DNA from: Mycobacteriales bacterium
GTDB lineage: Bacteria; Actinomycetota; Actinomycetes; JAFAQI01
Direction of reading: 5' to 3'
Assembly: GCA_035550055.1 (NCBI GenBank)
Contig: DASZRO010000018.1
Location: 30,743-94,742 of the forward strand
Length of the DNA stretch: 64,000 nucleotides
A model generated the notes under the pieces. That model saw nothing but the letters and a program-made list of their open reading frames with translations, was not told the DNA's origin and searched no databases. Of the stretch, positions 21,413-29,897 are shown piece after piece. Both the position numbers and the translations under genes were made by a program. Each line of letters starts with the position of its first letter. The stretch's first letter is position 1.

Positions 21413-21449
21413 GCGAAGCCCCTCCGTGTATGAGACGGAGGGGCTTCGC
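21413..21449 (-). terminator. Strong intrinsic terminator hairpin upstream of metG
   Basis: GCGAAGCCCCTCCGT at 21413-21427 is perfectly inverted at 21435-21449 around a 7-nt loop. On the minus strand it is followed by GCTATTTTCGCTGCTTTT, a broken T-rich tract. It therefore reads as a rho-independent terminator for a minus-strand transcript ending about 90 nt before metG. rsmI stops 560 nt upstream of it, so the terminated transcript is either long rsmI read-through or the structured RNA described next. Confidence 0.75.
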
Positions 21450-21880
21450 TTCGAATCCTTGCTGCACCGGCGAAGCCGACCGATCAACCAGGGTCGATCA
21501 CTCGACTGCCGTGCGTTGCAAGAACTCGGACTCCGGTCCTGAGGACCCGCGCGATGCCCCGCTGCCACCACGCTCCAGTTGCCCGGAACAGGTGGACCGC
21601 GACGCGGCCCGGTCGCCCGAACCGCTCGCTCCGCGCCTCGACTGGTAGCCCTAGTTGCCTAGGAGCCAGCCGCCTCGCGTCGCGTCGTACCTGGCGTTTC
21701 CGGATCCGATCTCCTGGTTGCCCAGGGGCTCGGCTCCGACTGCCCGAGTACGTCACACCCTGTTGCCAAGGTGCTTTGCATCTTGCGTTGCTTCGGGTTC
21801 CCGAAGGCCCCCTCCGCGTGGTCTCCGTTTCCGGTGACAGACGGATTTGTAGTGGGTAGCCGGGGGTAGCACAAGAGGTT
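21413..21880 (-). ncRNA. Candidate large structured RNA between rsmI and metG (unassigned family)
   Basis: The minus strand folds into many short hairpins (plus-strand coordinates). GCAA tetraloops cap stems at 21756-21773 (7 bp), 21713-21726 (5 bp), 21650-21663 (5 bp, inside CTGG/CCAG at 21666-21669 and 21642-21645) and 21574-21587 (5 bp, inside CCACC/GGTGG). A GAAA loop caps 21825-21834, and a GTGA loop caps 21493-21506. Other stems are at 21791-21806, 21729-21748, 21594-21610 and 21535-21547. CTTGC at 21518-21522 and GCAAG at 21458-21462 can close the last domain. The region ends in the terminator at 21413-21449. No open frame here looks like a protein. It does not match RNase P, tmRNA, SRP or 6S RNA signatures I know. 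The 5' end is uncertain: AT-rich DNA with TTGAAA at 21892-21897 may be promoter. Confidence 0.6.
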
Positions 21881-21931
21881 TCCAGAAGTATTTTCAAGAT
21901 CTTTTTTCGTGCACAGCCATGTCCACAACCG

Positions 21932-21998
21932 CAGCCGGGTTGTCCCCCGAAATGGCTGTCGACGCACCGGTAATCCACCGGTTCATCCCCAGCTGGGG
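21932..21998 (-). other. Three stem-loops just after the rsmI stop
   Basis: Reading the minus strand after rsmI, CCCCAGCTGGGG (21987-21998) is a perfect 12-bp palindrome. CCGGT/ACCGG arms (21967-21971 and 21977-21981) enclose a 5-nt loop. A two-part stem follows, CAGC/GCTG at 21932-21935 and 21955-21958 with CGGG/CCCG inside. They may form the rsmI 3' end or the first part of the structured RNA. From 21881 to 21931 the DNA is unusually AT-rich for this genome. Confidence 0.45.
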
Positions 21999-22008
21999 AA
22001 ACCCTTGC

Positions 22009-22875
22009 TCAGGCCAAAGAACGTGTGGCGGCGTCGTAGACGACTCGCCGTGACAGGCCGTGAGCGACGGCAACCGCGTCGACGGCATCGCGGCGGCTGG
22101 CACCCGCCGCGACCAGCTCGCCGACCTCGTCGCGCAAGGCGGCAGGGTCGACCGTCGCCGGCGTTCGCTGAGCACCGGCGATCACCAGGGTCACCTCGCC
22201 GAGCACCTCGGTCCCCGCGGCCCACGCCGCGAGCTCGCCGAGCCGGCCGCGGCGCACTTCCTCGTGGGTCTTGGTCAGCTCGCGGCAGACGGCCGCCAGC
22301 CGGTCGGCCCCGAAGCCGGCCGCGAGGTCGGCGAGCGTCGCGGCCACCCGCTTGGGGGACTCGAAGACGACGAGGGCACGAGGGTCGGCGGCCAGCTCGG
22401 CGAGCCGCGCTCGACGCTCCCCCGCCTTGCGGGGCAGAAACCCTTCGAAGCACCACCGGTCGACGGGCACGCCCGCGACGGCGACCGCCGCGGTCACTGC
22501 GGACGGCCCCGGCAGGACCGTGACCGGCAGGTCACGTTCGATCGCGGCGGTCAGCATCTGGTAGCCGGGGTCAGACACGAGCGGTACGCCGGCGTCACTC
22601 ACCAGCACGACCGTTCGCCCGGCAGCGACCGCATCGAGCAAAGCGCCGGCCCGGCCACGCTCCACGGCGTCGTAGACGGCGACGACCTTGGCGGTGAGGG
22701 CGATACCGAGCGAGGACGCCAGCCGCCGCAGCCGTCGGGTGTCCTCGGCCGCGATGACATCTGCCTGGGTCAGCGCCTCGACCAGCCGCGCCGACGCGTC
22801 TCGCGCATCGCCGATCGGCGTCGCGGCGAGGACGAGCGGCATCGGACCATTCAACCGGTCGCCGCCCGCCGTCAC
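22009..22875 (-). CDS. rsmI: 16S rRNA 2'-O-ribose C1402 methyltransferase RsmI
   Basis: This SAM-dependent enzyme of the tetrapyrrole-methylase fold modifies C1402 of 16S rRNA. LAATPIGDARDAS near the start, AEDTRRLRRL, VSDAGVPLVSDPGY, VLPGPSAVTAAVAVAG and FEGFLPRK are the family's successive motifs. The GTG at 22873-22875 gives 288 residues. The ATG at 22840-22842 (277 residues, starting MPLVLAATPIGD) fits the family better. It is divergent from the pmt gene; only 26-60 nt separate the starts, so the two promoters must overlap. Confidence 0.93.
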   Translation of the reverse strand: MTAGGDRLNGPMPLVLAATPIGDARDASARLVEALTQADVIAAEDTRRLRRLASSLGIALTAKVVAVYDAVERGRAGALLDAVAAGRTVVLVSDAGVPLVSDPGYQMLTAAIERDLPVTVLPGPSAVTAAVAVAGVPVDRWCFEGFLPRKAGERRARLAELAADPRALVVFESPKRVAATLADLAAGFGADRLAAVCRELTKTHEEVRRGRLGELAAWAAGTEVLGEVTLVIAGAQRTPATVDPAALRDEVGELVAAGASRRDAVDAVAVAHGLSRRVVYDAATRSLA

Positions 22876-22901
22876 GCCGCCACGAGGGGCGGCTTCATAC
22901 G

Positions 22902-24671
22902 ATGAGGCGCATGCCGCCGGCTTCTGCGACGCTCGACGAGCCGGTTCCGGCGGACGAGCTCGTCGCGGATCCCGCGCTGGCGCGGATCAAGGCGCGCCTG
23001 GTCACTGCGATGCCCGACGACCGCCTGCGCAGCTGGCTGCTGACCATTGCGCTCACGGTCCTCGGTGGCATCGCCCGCTTCTGGCGCATCACGCGCCCGG
23101 GTGGTCACACGCTGCACAGCGCGACCAGCATCGTGTTCGACGAGACCTACTACGTCCACGACAGCTGGTCCCTGCTCCACCACGGAGTCGAGACGAACGG
23201 GCCGATGACGTCATCGGGCTTCGTGGTCCATCCGCCGCTCGGCAAATGGCTGATGGCGATCGGCGAGGCGATCTTCGACCACGGCAAGACCGTGACCTAC
23301 CACCACACGGTCTACCCCGCGAGCCCGCTGTCGTTCCGGTTCATGGGCGCCGTCCTCGGGACGCTCGCGATCCTCATGGTCGCGCGCATCGCCCGGCGGC
23401 TGTTCCGCTCGACCGCGATGGGACTCATCGCCGGCTCGCTCCTCGCGCTCGACGGGCTGGAGTTCGTCCAGAGCCGCACCGCCATGCTCGACATCTACCT
23501 GATGTTCTGGGTCCTCGCGGCCTTCGGCTGCCTGGTGCTCGATCGCGACTACGGACGGCGCAAGCTCGCCAGCCGGCTGACCGCCCCCCTTGGGTACCGC
23601 GAGTGGGGACCGTCGATCGGGTTCCGGCCGTGGCGGCTGGCGACCGCGTTCTGTCTCGGCGCGGCGTGCGCCACGAAGTGGAACGGCGCTTACTACATCC
23701 CCGCCGCGATCCTGCTGGCGCTCGCGTGGGACATCGGTGCGCGCCACTCGGCCGGAGCCAGCGGACGCAACTGGCACGTCGACCGCACCGGCGGGATGCG
23801 CATCGACCAGGTGGACTGGTGGCTGGTCGGCAACGGCGCGGTGCGCGTGCTGCTGCCCCTCGTCGCGGTCATGGTGCTGATCCCCGCCGCGGTCTACGTC
23901 GCGTCCTGGGCGGGCTGGTTCGCTTCCAACAGCACCTACGCCTACGACCACGACCTCTACGTCCACCACGGCCAGTCGTGGCTGGCGCACGACTGGGCGG
24001 TGCTGCACGGTTGGTGGGAGTACCAGCGGGCGATCTGGCACTACGACGTCACGCTGCACGCGCCGCATCCGTACCTGTCGCGGCCGTGGGGGTGGCTGCT
24101 GCTCGAGCGACCGGTCGCGTACTACTACCAGTCGCCGAGCGGCTGCGGCGCGGCGTCGTGCTCGCAGGAGGTGCTCGGGATCGGCAACCCCGCACTGTGG
24201 TGGGCGAGCATCCCCGCGCTCGTCGTCGTCACCTGGATCTGGGTCGCGCGCCGCGACTGGCGGGCGGCGGCGGTGATCGTGACGTTCGCCTTCGGCTACC
24301 TGCCGTGGATCTTCCAGGAGCTTCAGGTCGTGAACACCGACCCGGCCTGTACGCCGGCCGGCGACTGCCACCGCACGATGTTCCTGTTCTACATGCTGCC
24401 CAACGTGCCGTTCATGGTCCTTGCGGTCACCATGACCCTCGGTCTCGTCATCGGCCGGCGTACGGCGAGCGACGCCCGCCGCGCACTCGGAGCCAGCGCC
24501 GCCACGAGCTATCTCGCTTGCGTCGTCGTGCTGTTCGCCTTCTTCTATCCGGTGCTCGCGGCGCGCAACATCTCCTCCACCGCCTGGCACAAACGGATCT
24601 GGTTCTCGAGCACGTGCAGCACCGACCCGCATCGCAACGAACATCACGAGGACGCGCCCTGCTGGATCTAG
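22902..24671 (+). CDS. pmt: Protein O-mannosyltransferase (PMT family, GT39)
   Basis: This 589-residue polytopic glycosyltransferase uses polyprenyl-phosphate mannose to mannosylate exported proteins. It has the first-loop catalytic acidic pair in FDETYYVHDSW near residue 74, followed by about ten hydrophobic helices and a PMT_4TMC C-terminal region. It is related to mycobacterial Pmt (Rv1002c), which also sits divergent from rsmI, so the neighbourhood supports the call. The ATG at 22902 is used; a second ATG three codons later is possible. The stop lies inside a terminator hairpin. Confidence 0.93.
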   Translation: MRRMPPASATLDEPVPADELVADPALARIKARLVTAMPDDRLRSWLLTIALTVLGGIARFWRITRPGGHTLHSATSIVFDETYYVHDSWSLLHHGVETNGPMTSSGFVVHPPLGKWLMAIGEAIFDHGKTVTYHHTVYPASPLSFRFMGAVLGTLAILMVARIARRLFRSTAMGLIAGSLLALDGLEFVQSRTAMLDIYLMFWVLAAFGCLVLDRDYGRRKLASRLTAPLGYREWGPSIGFRPWRLATAFCLGAACATKWNGAYYIPAAILLALAWDIGARHSAGASGRNWHVDRTGGMRIDQVDWWLVGNGAVRVLLPLVAVMVLIPAAVYVASWAGWFASNSTYAYDHDLYVHHGQSWLAHDWAVLHGWWEYQRAIWHYDVTLHAPHPYLSRPWGWLLLERPVAYYYQSPSGCGAASCSQEVLGIGNPALWWASIPALVVVTWIWVARRDWRAAAVIVTFAFGYLPWIFQELQVVNTDPACTPAGDCHRTMFLFYMLPNVPFMVLAVTMTLGLVIGRRTASDARRALGASAATSYLACVVVLFAFFYPVLAARNISSTAWHKRIWFSSTCSTDPHRNEHHEDAPCWI

Positions 24672-24678
24672 CAGGGCG
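24655..24678. terminator. Hairpin overlapping the pmt stop
   Basis: CGCCCTGCT at 24655-24663 pairs perfectly with AGCAGGGCG at 24670-24678 around a 6-nt loop. The pmt TAG stop is inside it. It lies between two convergent genes 14 nt apart and probably terminates both. Confidence 0.65.
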
Positions 24679-24684
24679 ACGGCG

Positions 24685-25512
24685 CTAGACGCCGGCGAGC
24701 TCGAGTTCGGGCTCCACGTCGGCGCTCACCCGCCGCCGCACCCGCTCCAGCAAGCGGGCGATCCCCCATGCCGGCACTAGCAGCAGGCACGCCGCGATGC
24801 CGTCGAACCAGTAGTGGTTGGCCGTCGCGACCACCACGAAGATCGTGAGCAGGCCGTGCAGCAGCCCCAGCCATCGCCATCGGCTGGTGCTGCACGTCAC
24901 GATCGCGACCGAGATGAGCACCGCCCAGCCGACATGGATCGACGGCATCGCGGCGTACTCGTCGGCCAGGCCGGAGCCGATCGCCGCGTAGACCGACTGC
25001 CCGTAGACGGCAGCGGTGTCGACGAGCCCGGTGCCACCGATCAGCCGGGGAGGCGCGACCGCCACCATCTGGATCAGCAGCGCCATCGCGGTGAACGCGG
25101 CGATCGTGTTGCGCACCAGCGGATAGCGGTCACGGTGGCGCAGCCACAGCCACACCAGGAACACCACCATCAAGGTCAGGTGCGCGGTGTCGTAGAAGTA
25201 GTTGGCACTTCTGACCAGCCACGGGTGGCCGATGATCAGGTCCTGGACCGCCTTCTCGCTCGGCAGCCCGATGACCCGTTCGGCGTGCCAGATCCAGTGA
25301 CCGCGGCTGACCCCGCCGCTGCTGTGGCCACGGGTCAGCCGGTTGGCGACCTGCCACAGCGTGAACAACGCGCACACGACCGCGATCTCGAAGGACGCAG
25401 CGGCGACGAACCGGGCGCGCCGGCTCGTCCAGCGGTGCGCGAGGACACAGACGACGAGCATCGCCGCCGCGAGTGCCGATGCGCTGTCGATGTCCAGCCG
25501 CAACCACGACAC
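24685..25512 (-). CDS. PAP2-superfamily membrane phosphatase/transferase
   Basis: This 275-residue protein has about six hydrophobic segments. The acid-phosphatase fold of the inositolphosphotransferase (Aur1/Ipt1-like, PAP2_3) type is shown by APPRLIGG, the MPSIHVGWAVL motif with its catalytic His, and NHYWFDGIAA with the second His. Such proteins act on lipid phosphates or transfer phosphoryl head groups at the outer face of the membrane. The exact substrate is unknown. The gene stands alone, convergent with pmt, and 37 nt downstream of the sensor kinase stop. Confidence 0.85.
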   Translation of the reverse strand: MSWLRLDIDSASALAAAMLVVCVLAHRWTSRRARFVAAASFEIAVVCALFTLWQVANRLTRGHSSGGVSRGHWIWHAERVIGLPSEKAVQDLIIGHPWLVRSANYFYDTAHLTLMVVFLVWLWLRHRDRYPLVRNTIAAFTAMALLIQMVAVAPPRLIGGTGLVDTAAVYGQSVYAAIGSGLADEYAAMPSIHVGWAVLISVAIVTCSTSRWRWLGLLHGLLTIFVVVATANHYWFDGIAACLLLVPAWGIARLLERVRRRVSADVEPELELAGV

Positions 25513-25549
25513 GTCGGCACACTACGCAACGGCCGGGCGGGTGATGAGC

Positions 25550-27004
25550 TCAGGCGTCTCGTCGTGCGTCGACGAGCGGGATCTCGGTCTGCGGCGGTGT
25601 CAGGGGCGCGAGCGTGACGCTGACCACCGCGCCACCCGTCGGGCGGTTGTGAATCGACACCGTCCCGCCGTGGCCGTCGACGACCTGCTTGACGATGGAC
25701 AGGCCCAGCCCCGACCCGGGCAGGCCGCGTGCCTCGTCGGCGCGATAGAAGCGGTCGAAGACGTGCTCGATGGCCTCCTGCGGCACACCGGGACCTTGGT
25801 CGGCCACCGTCAGGACGCCACCCGGTTCGAGGTCGACGTCGACGACGCCACCCGGCGGGCTGAACTTGCCCGCGTTGTCGAGCAGGTTGGCGACGGCGCG
25901 GTCGAGCCGTGCCGGTACGCCGCGAACCGTGACCGGGCTGAGGTCGGCCCGGAACTCCAAGGCCGGCCAGTGTCGGCGAGCCCGGTCCACGGCGTGGCTG
26001 ACGAGCTCGTCGAGCGCGACTTCTTCCTGCGCCGACTCAGGAGCGTCGCCGCGGGCGAGCTCGACGACGTCGGCGACGAGGCCGGTCAGCTCGTCGAGCT
26101 GCGTCACGATCCCGTTGAGCAGCGAGCGCCGTTGCTCCACGGTGAGCCGGTCGACGTCATGCAACACCTCGACGTTGGTGCGAAGGCTCGCCAACGGGGT
26201 CCGCAGCTCGTGACTCGAGTCGAGGATCAGCTGCCGTTGCTGGTCGAGCGAGCGCTCGAGCGCGTCGAGCATTCCGTTGAACGTCGAGGCGAGCCGTCCG
26301 AGCTCGTCGGCGCCGTAGTGCTCGATACGTGTCGTCAGGTCCCGCGTCTGCGCGATCTGCTCCGCCGTCGCGGTGAGCCGAGCAACCGGGCGCATCGTTC
26401 GCCGTACGACGAAAGAGGCGCCCGCTGTCGCCATGCCGAACCCGGCCAGGACCAGCAGCAGGAACGCGAACCGCAGCTTGTGCAGCTCGCTGTTCGCGGC
26501 GGTCAACGGCAGCGCGACCTGCAGCGCCAGGTCGACCTGCTGGCCGGTTGAGGAGGTGAACGTGCGTTGCGTGGTGAGCAGCCGCATCGGCACGCCGTCG
26601 ACGTTCTCGGTCCGCAGCCACCTGCCGCCGTCGCGCGCGATCGCCAGGTCTCGCTGCGCAACCGGCAGGGCGAGCCCTCGCGCTTCCTTGATCGTGTGCC
26701 CGGCGACGTCGACGACCTGCACGTTGCCCGCGCTCTTGTCCGGATCCGGGGACACCACCGGCTGGTAGGACTGCGGATCGACCGTGATCGAGTGCGAGTT
26801 GCTCGCCTCGTCCTGAAGCTGCCCGTCGATGTTGCTGTAGAGCTCGTGCTGAACCGCGATGTAGGCGACGGCAACGACCGCGACGATCGCGAAAGTCGCC
26901 GCGAACGCCGCGGCTCCGGTGAGCCGGCTGCGGATCGGTGCGCTCTGCCAGCGGCGGTCGATCGCGGCGACGCCGTGTCGCAGCCGTTCCGCGCCGGCGA
27001 TCAC
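25550..27004 (-). CDS. Sensor histidine kinase (MprB-like)
   Basis: This 484-residue membrane kinase has transmembrane helices at about 28-50 and 179-200 that bracket an extracytoplasmic sensor domain. HAMP follows at about 200-255. The phosphoacceptor His265 is in [12 protein letters not shown], and the HATPase has [16 protein letters not shown] and GSGLGLSI. The start is a GTG overlapping the response-regulator stop as GTGA. The extracytoplasmic size and the htrA neighbour resemble the envelope-stress MprAB system of mycobacteria. The signal it senses cannot be read from the sequence. Confidence 0.9.
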   Translation of the reverse strand: MIAGAERLRHGVAAIDRRWQSAPIRSRLTGAAAFAATFAIVAVVAVAYIAVQHELYSNIDGQLQDEASNSHSITVDPQSYQPVVSPDPDKSAGNVQVVDVAGHTIKEARGLALPVAQRDLAIARDGGRWLRTENVDGVPMRLLTTQRTFTSSTGQQVDLALQVALPLTAANSELHKLRFAFLLLVLAGFGMATAGASFVVRRTMRPVARLTATAEQIAQTRDLTTRIEHYGADELGRLASTFNGMLDALERSLDQQRQLILDSSHELRTPLASLRTNVEVLHDVDRLTVEQRRSLLNGIVTQLDELTGLVADVVELARGDAPESAQEEVALDELVSHAVDRARRHWPALEFRADLSPVTVRGVPARLDRAVANLLDNAGKFSPPGGVVDVDLEPGGVLTVADQGPGVPQEAIEHVFDRFYRADEARGLPGSGLGLSIVKQVVDGHGGTVSIHNRPTGGAVVSVTLAPLTPPQTEIPLVDARRDA

Positions 27005-27696
27005 CCGTCACCGCGCAGGACGTACCCGACCCCGCGCACGGTGTGGATCAACCGCGGCTCGCCCGCAGCTTCGGTCTTGCGGCGCAGGTAGCCGACGAAC
27101 ACCTCGAGGGAGTTGCTGGTGGGTTCGGACTCCCAGCCCCACACCCGATCCATGATCGTCTCGCGAGGCAGCGGGCGGCCGGCGTTGCGCAGCAACAGCT
27201 CGAGCAGGGCGAACTCGGTGCGCGTCAAGTCGATCGGCCGGTTCCCGCGCCGAGCGGTGTGCGCGGCTGGGTCGAGCTCGAGGTCTTCGTAGCTGAGCAC
27301 CGCCGTGTCGTCGCCGTCACCCACCGACGTACGGCGCAGCAGCGCCCGCAGCCGGGCACGCAGCTCCTCCAGCGCAAACGGCTTGGTGAGGTAGTCGTCG
27401 GCGCCGGCGTCGAGTCCGGCCACCCGGTCCCCGACCTCGTCGCGAGCGGTCAGTACGAGGATCGGCAGGCGGTCGTTCTTGCTGCGCAAGGTGCGGCAGA
27501 CGTCGAGCCCGCCGACGTACGGCATCATCACGTCGAGCACCATGACGTCCGGGCGGCTGTGACCCACCGCCTCGAGCGCCTTGACCCCGTTACTGGCCGT
27601 GGACACCCGGTAGTCGTCGAGCTCGAGCGCTCTCGTCAACGCCTCGCGAAGCTGCGGGTCGTCGTCGACGACGAGTACCTGGGGGCCGGCTGCCAT
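27001..27696 (-). CDS. OmpR-type response regulator (MprA-like)
   Basis: This 231-residue protein has a receiver domain with the acidic pocket DDD at 11-13 and phosphoacceptor Asp55 in VLDVMMPY. A winged-helix DNA-binding domain at about 130-228 ends with [12 protein letters not shown]. The ATG at 27694-27696 is 1 nt after the htrA stop, and the kinase gene overlaps the 3' end by 4 nt. The three genes therefore form one transcript in the order protease, regulator, kinase. Its targets probably include its own operon, by analogy with MprA. Confidence 0.92.
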   Translation of the reverse strand: MAAGPQVLVVDDDPQLREALTRALELDDYRVSTASNGVKALEAVGHSRPDVMVLDVMMPYVGGLDVCRTLRSKNDRLPILVLTARDEVGDRVAGLDAGADDYLTKPFALEELRARLRALLRRTSVGDGDDTAVLSYEDLELDPAAHTARRGNRPIDLTRTEFALLELLLRNAGRPLPRETIMDRVWGWESEPTSNSLEVFVGYLRRKTEAAGEPRLIHTVRGVGYVLRGDG

Positions 27697-27697
27697 G

Positions 27698-29026
27698 TCA
27701 GCTCGTCGTCGAGTCCGACAACGTGACCGTCGCGGTCTTGGTGGATCCGCCTCGCAGGTAGGTGACGGCGATCCGGTCACCCGGCTGGAAGGAGCGGACG
27801 TAGGCGATCACGGCGTCAGCTCCCGCCGTCGGGTGCCCGTCGATCGCGGTGATCACGTCGCCCTCCTTGATGCCCGCCTTGTCGGCCGGCCCGCCGGCGG
27901 TGACCGCTCGCACCACCGCCTGGTCCGCGCCGTTGGCGGAGGTGGCGTCGGCCAGGGTCACTCCCAACAAAGGATGCGTCGCGTGACCGCTCTCGATCAA
28001 CTCACTCGCGATCACCTTCGCCTGGTTGATCGGGATCGCGAAGCCGACCCCGATGTTGCCGCTCTGCCCGCTCAGATCGGTCGAGCCGAGCGAGGCGATC
28101 GCCGAGTTGATCCCGATGACCTGACCGGCCGAGTCGACGAGGGCGCCGCCGGAGTTGCCGGGGTTGATCGCGGCGTCGGTCTGGATCGCGTCGATCACGG
28201 TCGGCTCGGCCGGCGCCTGCGGGGCGCTGTTGCCGAAGCCGAAGCCGAACCCGAAGGGGTCCTCTTGCTGTTGGGGCTGACTGTCGTCCTCGGTTTCGAC
28301 CGGGCGGTTGAGCGCGGACACGATGCCCTCCGTGACGGTGCCCTGCAGCCCGAGCGGGGAACCGACGGCGAGCACCGGGTCGCCGACCTGGATGGCCGAG
28401 CTGTCGCCGAGGGTCGCGGGAGTGAGCCCGGACTTGGACACCTTGATCACCGCGAGGTCGTCGAGCGGGTCGGTCCCGACGATCTTGGCGCCGGTCGTCG
28501 ACCCGTCGTTGAACGTCACCGAGATCTGGCCACCACCGTCGCTGGCCGCCGAGACCACGTGGTTGTTGGTGAGGATGTAGCCGTCCGGGCGCAGCACGAT
28601 GCCGGACCCGGTGTCCGACTCGTCCTGGGACGTCACGTTGATGTTGACCACCGACGGCAACACCCGTGAGGCGATGGCCGCGTAGGACTTCGGGTCGTTG
28701 CTGAGCGCGACCGAGCTCGCCGTTCCGACCGTCAGCCCCGAGCCGGGCAGGGTCGAGTTCGAACCGTTGTTGAGCAGCTCCGCGCCGACGGCCACGCCGC
28801 CGCCGCCGAAGACGAACGCGGTCGCGGCGACCACCATCGCGGTCCAGCGACGCGACCGGGCCGCGGGGTCGCTCGACAGGGACCGGAAAGGCGCCGTGGG
28901 CTGCGGGTCGAACGCGCGGGTGTCGGCCGACGACGGGTCGATCGGCGCGGTCGGGTTCGCTTGCGGGTTGCCGGGATCCGGCTCCGGAGCAGCGAAGGGA
29001 GACCAGAACAGATCGTCGTCGCTCAT
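27698..29026 (-). CDS. HtrA/DegP-type membrane serine protease with PDZ domain (PepD-like)
   Basis: This 442-residue protein has a disordered cytoplasmic N-terminus (1-60), one transmembrane helix at about 62-84, a trypsin-like domain with catalytic His156, Asp190 and Ser292 (GNSGGAL), and one PDZ domain at about 335-435. The sequence between the Asp and Ser regions contains a Gln/Phe/Gly-rich loop at 250-270. It would degrade misfolded proteins outside the membrane. The ATG at 29024-29026 has GGAGGA 6 nt upstream; the frame is open further upstream but without a ribosome site. It is the first gene of an operon with a two-component pair. Confidence 0.92.
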   Translation of the reverse strand: MSDDDLFWSPFAAPEPDPGNPQANPTAPIDPSSADTRAFDPQPTAPFRSLSSDPAARSRRWTAMVVAATAFVFGGGGVAVGAELLNNGSNSTLPGSGLTVGTASSVALSNDPKSYAAIASRVLPSVVNINVTSQDESDTGSGIVLRPDGYILTNNHVVSAASDGGGQISVTFNDGSTTGAKIVGTDPLDDLAVIKVSKSGLTPATLGDSSAIQVGDPVLAVGSPLGLQGTVTEGIVSALNRPVETEDDSQPQQQEDPFGFGFGFGNSAPQAPAEPTVIDAIQTDAAINPGNSGGALVDSAGQVIGINSAIASLGSTDLSGQSGNIGVGFAIPINQAKVIASELIESGHATHPLLGVTLADATSANGADQAVVRAVTAGGPADKAGIKEGDVITAIDGHPTAGADAVIAYVRSFQPGDRIAVTYLRGGSTKTATVTLSDSTTS

Positions 29027-29153
29027 GTGATGTCCTCCGTCGTCTCGAACACCAACGACGTTGCCCGGGCGGTCTGAATGATTGCTGAGACAGACCTGGC
29101 CGGACGCTGGGTGCGACAAACCCGGCACACCGGACGCCCACGACAAGACGCGC

Positions 29154-29167
29154 TGTGAGTTCTCACA
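29154..29167. promoter_or_regulatory. Inverted repeat TGTGAG-TT-CTCACA between htrA and trhA
   Basis: Six-base arms at 29154-29159 and 29162-29167 are perfectly inverted. They lie in the 194-bp divergent gap between htrA and the hemolysin-III gene, about 130 nt upstream of htrA and 54 nt upstream of the other start. A dimeric regulator site is plausible; which regulator is unknown. No clear -10 and -35 pair is visible for either gene. Confidence 0.4.
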
Positions 29168-29220
29168 CTGTTCGGCGCCGCGGTTGACCGGGTCGTGCTC
29201 CGACAGGGAACACTGTTCAC

Positions 29221-29895
29221 ATGACGGTCCCCAGAGAGATCGCCACTGCCGCGGTCGCGCTTGCGAAGCCGAAGCTTCGTGGCTGGCTGCACGCCGTGAC
29301 CTCGCCGCTGGCCCTCGCCGCCGGCATCGTGCTCGTCTGCCTCGCACCGACCACGGCGGCACGCCTCGCCGCTGCCGCCTTCGCGTTGACGTCGTTCGTC
29401 CTGTTCACGACCAGCGCGCTCTATCACCGGGGCCGCTGGTCACCGCGCACCGAGCGCCGCCTCAAGCGACTCGACCACGCGAACATCTTCTTGCTGATCG
29501 CCGGGTCGTACACGCCGTTCGCCGTGCTCGCCCTGAAGGGGGATGCACGGGTCGCGATCATGTCCGCGGTGTGGTGCACCGCCGTACTCGGTGTGGTGTT
29601 CCGGGTGCTGTGGGTCGGTGCGCCCCGGTGGTCGTACGTCCCGCTCTACATCGGGCTGGGATGGGCGATGGCCTTCGTCTTCCCGCAGCTGCTCCACGGT
29701 GCCGGGGTGGCGGCGTTCGTGCTGGTCGCGGTCGGTGGCCTGCTCTACACCGCGGGCGGCCTGATCTACGGCATGAAGCGACCGAACCCGAGTCCGCGCT
29801 GGTTCGGCTTCCACGAGATCTTCCACACCTGCACGATCGCGGCGTTCGTCTGCCAGTACGTCGCCGCTTCGTTCGTGGTCTACCGGGCCGCCTGA
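29221..29895 (+). CDS. trhA: TrhA / hemolysin III family membrane protein
   Basis: This 224-residue protein has seven hydrophobic helices of the PAQR/hemolysin III family. The conserved SALYHRG, LDHANIFLLIAGSYTPFA and FHEIFHTCTI motifs carry the three His and one Asp that bind zinc in PAQR relatives. Bacterial members are linked to membrane-lipid homeostasis, and 'hemolysin' is a historical name. The ATG at 29221 lies directly after GAACACTGTTCAC. There is no obvious ribosome site, so a leaderless or short-leader transcript is possible. It is convergent with the methyltransferase, 2 nt apart. Confidence 0.9.
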   Translation: MTVPREIATAAVALAKPKLRGWLHAVTSPLALAAGIVLVCLAPTTAARLAAAAFALTSFVLFTTSALYHRGRWSPRTERRLKRLDHANIFLLIAGSYTPFAVLALKGDARVAIMSAVWCTAVLGVVFRVLWVGAPRWSYVPLYIGLGWAMAFVFPQLLHGAGVAAFVLVAVGGLLYTAGGLIYGMKRPNPSPRWFGFHEIFHTCTIAAFVCQYVAASFVVYRAA

Positions 29896-29897
29896 GG

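Noticed and set aside
21413..21880. RNase P RNA, tmRNA or SRP RNA as the identity of the structured RNA
   Set aside because: The conserved GAGGAAAGTC-type and tRNA-like 5'/3' ends or the SRP apical motif are not present. I therefore left the family open.
21921..21929. DnaA-box-like TGTCCACAA
   Set aside because: Single site, central bases differ from TTGTCCACA on either strand, and no origin genes are nearby.
21484..21978. A 164-codon frame on the minus strand in the rsmI-metG gap
   Set aside because: Composition is Arg/Gly-rich without a hydrophobic core, there is no ribosome site, and the region is better explained by RNA stems.
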